Positions 6,674 through 10,259 of a DNA stretch of 10,259 bases are shown piece by piece; within the stretch, counting starts at the first letter, position 1; every line of letters begins with the position of its first letter. The stretch is from Paracoccaceae bacterium (lineage in GTDB: Bacteria; Pseudomonadota; Alphaproteobacteria; Rhodobacterales; Rhodobacteraceae), in assembly GCA_007120685.1 (NCBI GenBank), contig SKNG01000318.1, forward strand, positions 1 through 10,259, written 5' to 3'. The notes beneath the pieces are model-generated. The model had not been told where the DNA came from. It did not search any database and worked only from the letters and a program-made list of their open reading frames with translations. The translations under genes were made by a program, and so were the position numbers.

Positions 6674-9081
6674 GTCACTGCCTCGCTGCCCGTTTCTTCT
6701 ACCGTTTCGGCGTCCCGCCCCGCCACCCGTCGTCGCCCGCTGCGCGGGTTCTGCAGAAGCGGCAGGCGGATCACCGCCATCGCCCCGCCCTCGCCGCCCG
6801 GCGCGGGCAGCAGCGCCAACGTGCCGCCATGTTCTTCGATGATCTTCTTGACGATCGGCAGGCCCAGACCCGTGCCCTCGGCCCGCGTGGTCACATAGGG
6901 CTCGAACAGCCGTGACGGATCATCCGGCAGGCCGATGCCGTTGTCAGAGATGCTCAGCCGCACGGCCTCGCCCTCCTGCACCATCGCCACCGCAACCCGG
7001 GGCTGGAAACCGGATTTGTCTGTCATTTTTTCCTCTGCCGATTGAATGGCTTCGCCGGCGTTCTTCAACAGGTTTGTCAGGGCCTGGCCGATCATCGTGG
7101 CATCGATATCCAGCACCACCTCGCCCGCCGGCAGATCAGCGCTTAGCGCGATGCGTTCCATCGCCGCCTCCTGCAGCTTTACCGCATCGCGCACCAGCGC
7201 CACCAGATCGGTGGGCCGGCGATCCGGTTCCGGCATGCGGGCAAAGCGCGAGAATTCATCGACGATGCGCCGCAGATCGCCGGTCTGGCGCACGATAACC
7301 TCGGTCAGCTCGGCCAGCGCCTCGGCCTGATCATCGGGCAGGTAGCGGTTGAACTTGCGCTTGATGCGCTCGGCCGACAGCTGGATCGGGGTCAGGGGGT
7401 TCTTGATCTCATGCGCGATGCGCCGCGCCACATCGCCCCAGGCGGCCATCCGCTGCGCCGAGACCAGTTCGGTCACGTCGTCAAAGGCCACCACATAGCC
7501 CTCCACCACGCCCGAAGCCGCGTGACGCTCTGCCAGCCGCACCAGCAGCGTTTCCAGCCGCCCGGCGCGGCTGAGGCGCAATTCGTCCTGCACCCGCTCG
7601 CCCACACGCCCCTCTCCGGCGCGCAGCCGCTCCAGCAGCGGGCCGAATTCGGGCACCGCCTCGGCCAGCGGCCTGCCCTGCACATCGGCGCCCTCGCGCT
7701 GGATCAGCGACTCGGCGGCGCGGTTGACGAAATCCACCCGGCCCTGCGCATCCAGGCCGATGACCCCGGCGGTTACCGATCCCAGCACCGAATCGAACAG
7801 CCGCCGGCGTTCCTCGATCTGGCGCGTGTTGGACAGCAGCGTGTCGCGCTGGACCTTCAGCTGCCGGGTCATCTGGTTGAAGACGCGGCCCATGGTGGCG
7901 ATCTCGTCATCGCCCTTTTCCTCGGGCACCTGCACCGCCAGATCGCCCGCGCCCACCGCCTCGGCCGCGCCGGCCAGCCGGCCCACGGGCCGCGACAGGC
8001 GTTCGGCGAACCACATCCCCAGCCAGATCGCCGCCAGGATCAGGATCAGCGCGAAGCCGATGTAGATCAGGCCGAAATTGAACAGCACCCGCCCGCGTTC
8101 ACGTTCCAGCTGGTTGTAAAGCTGGATCGTCGCCTGGGTGTCATCCAGCAGGCTCAGCAGGTCGCCATCGACCGTGCGCGAGATGTAAAGCAGCCGGTCC
8201 GGCCGCCCCAGCAGTGGCAGAATGGCACGGAATTCGTTGTTTTCCCAATCTCTTATCAGAACAAGCTCCCCTTCGGCGGCGCGCGCCAGATCCGCCTCGG
8301 ACGGCTCGATGAAATCGAACAGATAGGACCGCTCGCCGCGCAGCCGCAACTGGCCCGCGCCGTCGATGATGAAGGCCACCCGCAGCCCGCGCTGCACCGC
8401 CGACTGCGCATCGGTCAGGACTTCGCGCAATTCGCCCTCGGACATGAACGGGGCCAGGCGCAACCGGTCCTCGATGATACGGGCGGCCAGGCGGCCGTCG
8501 CCCACCAGATTGGCCTCCTGTTCGGCCTGATAGGCCTCGGCCGCGGCCAGCGAGGTGCCGACCACGTTGCGCACCCGTTCCGAAAACCACCCCTCAAGGC
8601 CTATGTTGATGGTCAGCACGGCAAACACCGCCACGGTGACGGTGGGCACCAGCGCGATGATGGCAAAAAGCGCGGAAAGCCGCAGATGCAAGCGCGAGCC
8701 GGCCGAGCGCGAGCGGCGAGCGGCGATCAGTTGCGCGATCCGCGCCATCACCAGCGCGGCGACGATCAGGATGTAGATCAGGTCCGCCAGCAGCACCAGG
8801 CGCAACGAGGGCAGAAAGGGCGAGGTGTCTAGCGGCCCCAGCACCGCCACCGTGGCCAGCACCAGAAGCGGCGCCAGCCCGACCAGAACGATGGTGCCAA
8901 TGGCCTGCAACCGCCGCCGCAGGGGGCTGCGCCGCGCGGGCACCCCGGGACGGGGCAAGACCGCGTCATCGCCGACGGGCGCCTTTGGGGCACCGGTCGC
9001 GCTGGCTGTGGTGCCGGCTGTGATGGTCTGCTGCCGCAATCCGCCCGTATCCTGCCTGGGCGCCCGCGCTACGCCCGTCAA
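6670..9081 (-). CDS. ntrY: Sensor histidine kinase NtrY
   Basis: A membrane kinase of up to 803 residues. After a Pro/Arg-rich N-terminus come membrane helices at ~60-82, ~95-117 and ~136-160, a periplasmic region (~161-330), a fourth helix (~335-357) and HAMP (~358-410). A PAS-like domain follows (~425-540). The HisKA domain contains IAHEIKNPLTP with phospho-accepting His557, and the HATPase_c domain has the N box LTNLLKNAGEAI (Asn674), G1 DNGIGLPD (713-720) and G2 TRAEGTGLGLPIV (732-744). A short charged tail ends in the ATGA overlap with ntrX, its cognate regulator. The start is uncertain: the longest frame begins at a TTG (9079-9081) with a poor Shine-Dalgarno. A TTG at residue 15 and a GTG near residue 47 are alternatives, all before the first helix, so the domain reading does not change. 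Confidence 0.93.
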   Translation of the reverse strand: MTGVARAPRQDTGGLRQQTITAGTTASATGAPKAPVGDDAVLPRPGVPARRSPLRRRLQAIGTIVLVGLAPLLVLATVAVLGPLDTSPFLPSLRLVLLADLIYILIVAALVMARIAQLIAARRSRSAGSRLHLRLSALFAIIALVPTVTVAVFAVLTINIGLEGWFSERVRNVVGTSLAAAEAYQAEQEANLVGDGRLAARIIEDRLRLAPFMSEGELREVLTDAQSAVQRGLRVAFIIDGAGQLRLRGERSYLFDFIEPSEADLARAAEGELVLIRDWENNEFRAILPLLGRPDRLLYISRTVDGDLLSLLDDTQATIQLYNQLERERGRVLFNFGLIYIGFALILILAAIWLGMWFAERLSRPVGRLAGAAEAVGAGDLAVQVPEEKGDDEIATMGRVFNQMTRQLKVQRDTLLSNTRQIEERRRLFDSVLGSVTAGVIGLDAQGRVDFVNRAAESLIQREGADVQGRPLAEAVPEFGPLLERLRAGEGRVGERVQDELRLSRAGRLETLLVRLAERHAASGVVEGYVVAFDDVTELVSAQRMAAWGDVARRIAHEIKNPLTPIQLSAERIKRKFNRYLPDDQAEALAELTEVIVRQTGDLRRIVDEFSRFARMPEPDRRPTDLVALVRDAVKLQEAAMERIALSADLPAGEVVLDIDATMIGQALTNLLKNAGEAIQSAEEKMTDKSGFQPRVAVAMVQEGEAVRLSISDNGIGLPDDPSRLFEPYVTTRAEGTGLGLPIVKKIIEEHGGTLALLPAPGGEGGAMAVIRLPLLQNPRSGRRRVAGRDAETVEETGSEAVT

Positions 9082-9136
9082 TGGCTGCCCCCGGTGGCGG
9101 CCATCGGCCGGGATGCGTCAACGCGACGCCGGAAAC

Positions 9137-9164
9137 TGCGGCACTTGTGCCACGGTTCTGTGGC
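9137..9164 (-). promoter_or_regulatory. Overlapping alternative hairpins / sigma-54-like site in the ntrC-ntrY gap
   Basis: Five bases after the ntrC stop, the minus-strand transcript can form GCCAC/GTGGC (9160-9164 with 9149-9153, 6-nt loop) or GGCAC/GTGCC (9147-9151 with 9140-9144, 2-nt centre). The two share bases 9149-9151, so they exclude each other. The second is equally a perfect DNA dyad, GGCACAAGTGCC, at 9140-9151. The same bases give TGGCACAAGTGCCGCA (9137-9152), which fits the -24/-12 sigma-54 pattern TGGCACRNNNNTTGCW except that TT is CC. It may be a weak ntrC terminator, a regulator-binding dyad or a promoter for ntrYX; the sequence alone does not decide. Confidence 0.35.
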
Positions 9165-9168
9165 GGTT

Positions 9169-10259
9169 CTACATCAACTTTCGGCGTCGTGTCACGCGGA
9201 TATCCAGATCAGTGATCTTCTTGCGCAGGGTATTGCGGTTGATCCCCATCAGTTCGGCGCAGCGCGCCTGGTTGCCGGCGGTGTATTCCAGTGCCACCTC
9301 GATCAGCGGCGCCTCGACCTCGCGCAGGATCCGGCCATAGACCCCGGGCGGGGGCAACTCGTCGCCATGCAGTTCGAAATAGCGGCGCACATGGCGGCTC
9401 ACGGCCTCGGCCAGGGTCTCGCCATGGCGCCCCTCGCCAGGGCTGGCGACGACCGGATGGCCGCGCAGCGCGGCTTCCAGTTCGGCGCGGCCGATCTCGG
9501 CCTCCTGCCCGGTGATCACCAACCGGCGGATGATGTTGACCAGCTGGCGCACATTGCCCGGCCATTCGTATTGCCGCATCAATTCCAGCGCGGCGGGCGA
9601 GAGGCTGCGCATCTGCCCGGTCTCGCGCCCGGCGCGGGCCAGGAAATGCTCGGCCAGGAGCGGAATATCCTCGATGCGTTCGCGCAGGGCGGGCACATGC
9701 AGGGTGATGCCGCCCAGCCGGTAATAGAGATCCTGGCGAAAGCTGCCGGCCTCCAGCGCCGGGGCCAGCCCGCCATCGGCGATGGCGATGACGCGCGGCC
9801 CGTCCTCGCCCAGCGTGTCCAGGAGCCGCACCAGCCGCGCCTGTGCCGCCGCGTCCAGATCGCCCAGCCCGTCGATGACCAGCGAGCCTGCTCGCGCCCG
9901 CGCCGCCAGCGCGCTGACCGCGCCGGGGTCGCCCTGGCCCAGGTCCTGCGCCGTGGCCAGCACGAAGGGCTGCGCACGCCGGTCAGAAAAATCATGCAGC
10001 GCCCGGGCGATCAGGGATTTTCCGGTGCCCGATTCGCCGGAAATCAGCACCGGCAGTTCGGCATTCATCACCCGCGCCACCAGCCGATAGAGCGCCTGCA
10101 TAACCGGCGTGCGCCCCACCAGCGGCAGGTCACCGTCATCGGCCACCTCGATCACCTCGCGCACCGGGGCCGTGCTGGGCTGGCGCGCGCCGGGTCCGCC
10201 GCTTTCCATCGCGCGCGCGGCACGGCCCAGCAGATCCGGCAGGTCGAAGGGTTTGGGCA
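9169..10259 (-). CDS. ntrC: Nitrogen regulator NtrC, 5' truncated by window edge, lacks GAFTGA
   Basis: About 362 residues are visible, starting at the receiver-domain lysine ([11 protein letters not shown]), so the phospho-acceptor Asp lies outside. The AAA+ domain follows: Walker A GESGTGKS at about 10014-10038 is intact, but Walker B reads LVIDGLGD with Asp-Gly (9868-9873) where Asp-Glu is expected. The GAFTGA region is missing: only about 49 residues separate the Walker A Lys from the Walker B Asp, against sixty-odd normally. The arginine-finger segment FRQDLYYRL, the sensor region WPGNVRQL and the C-terminal Fis-type helix-turn-helix ([22 protein letters not shown]) are intact, ending at TAG 9169-9171. 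Rhodobacter capsulatus NtrC is established as a sigma-70-dependent activator without GAFTGA, and this looks the same type. It would be the target of NtrB, expected just upstream. Confidence 0.92.
   Translation of the reverse strand, partial: PKPFDLPDLLGRAARAMESGGPGARQPSTAPVREVIEVADDGDLPLVGRTPVMQALYRLVARVMNAELPVLISGESGTGKSLIARALHDFSDRRAQPFVLATAQDLGQGDPGAVSALAARARAGSLVIDGLGDLDAAAQARLVRLLDTLGEDGPRVIAIADGGLAPALEAGSFRQDLYYRLGGITLHVPALRERIEDIPLLAEHFLARAGRETGQMRSLSPAALELMRQYEWPGNVRQLVNIIRRLVITGQEAEIGRAELEAALRGHPVVASPGEGRHGETLAEAVSRHVRRYFELHGDELPPPGVYGRILREVEAPLIEVALEYTAGNQARCAELMGINRNTLRKKITDLDIRVTRRRKLM

Noticed and set aside
5351..6898. 515-codon plus-strand open frame antisense to ntrX and the end of ntrY
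   Set aside because: Same shadow pattern; the opposite strand encodes complete receiver, AAA+ and helix-turn-helix domains.
9868..9873. Treating ntrC as a pseudogene because of the missing Walker B glutamate
   Set aside because: The frame is open from the window edge to a normal stop, and Walker A, the arginine finger and the DNA-binding helix-turn-helix are intact, so divergence in function is more likely than decay.

Overview
The window is GC-rich alphaproteobacterial chromosomal DNA. Gene content and order (ntrC-ntrY-ntrX-trkA-trkH-hfq-hflX, with a NagD-like HAD phosphatase facing the end of hflX) point to the Rhodobacteraceae (Rhodobacter/Paracoccus/Rhodovulum-like). The assignment rests on protein motifs, synteny and a terminator style typical of that family; no database search was possible. 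I see no mobile element, CRISPR array, tRNA or rRNA, and coding density is very high.

Layout. On the plus strand, 1-269 is the 3' end of a HAD-IIA hydrolase gene. Bases 270-395 are a convergent intergenic stretch with a tandem-hairpin terminator serving hflX. Everything else is on the minus strand and is read from high to low coordinates: ntrC (enters at 10259 and stops at 9169), ntrY (9081-6670), ntrX (6673-5270, ATGA overlap with ntrY), trkA (5132-3753), trkH (3675-2176), hfq (1997-1764) and hflX (1721-396). Gaps on this strand are short (42-178 bp). The largest, in front of hfq, holds a plausible separate hfq promoter.

How the genes work together. NtrC (with NtrB, presumably just outside the window) and the membrane kinase/regulator pair NtrY-NtrX form a nitrogen/redox-responsive signalling block. 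TrkA and TrkH are the regulatory and channel parts of a Trk potassium uptake system. Hfq is the sRNA/mRNA chaperone and HflX the ribosome-splitting GTPase. This is conserved core gene neighbourhood, not an accessory island.

Most notable points. Both NtrC-family regulators lack the GAFTGA sigma-54 contact loop. NtrC also lacks the Walker B glutamate (Asp-Gly instead of Asp-Glu), and NtrX has an atypical Walker A. The ntrX-trkA gap holds five imperfect direct repeats of about 16 bp. The ntrC-ntrY gap holds two mutually exclusive hairpins that coincide with a sigma-54-like -24/-12 match, followed by a nine-codon mini-ORF whose stop overlaps a possible TTG start of ntrY. I found no clearly new multi-gene system. 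The interest lies in the divergent AAA+ regulators and the intergenic elements.
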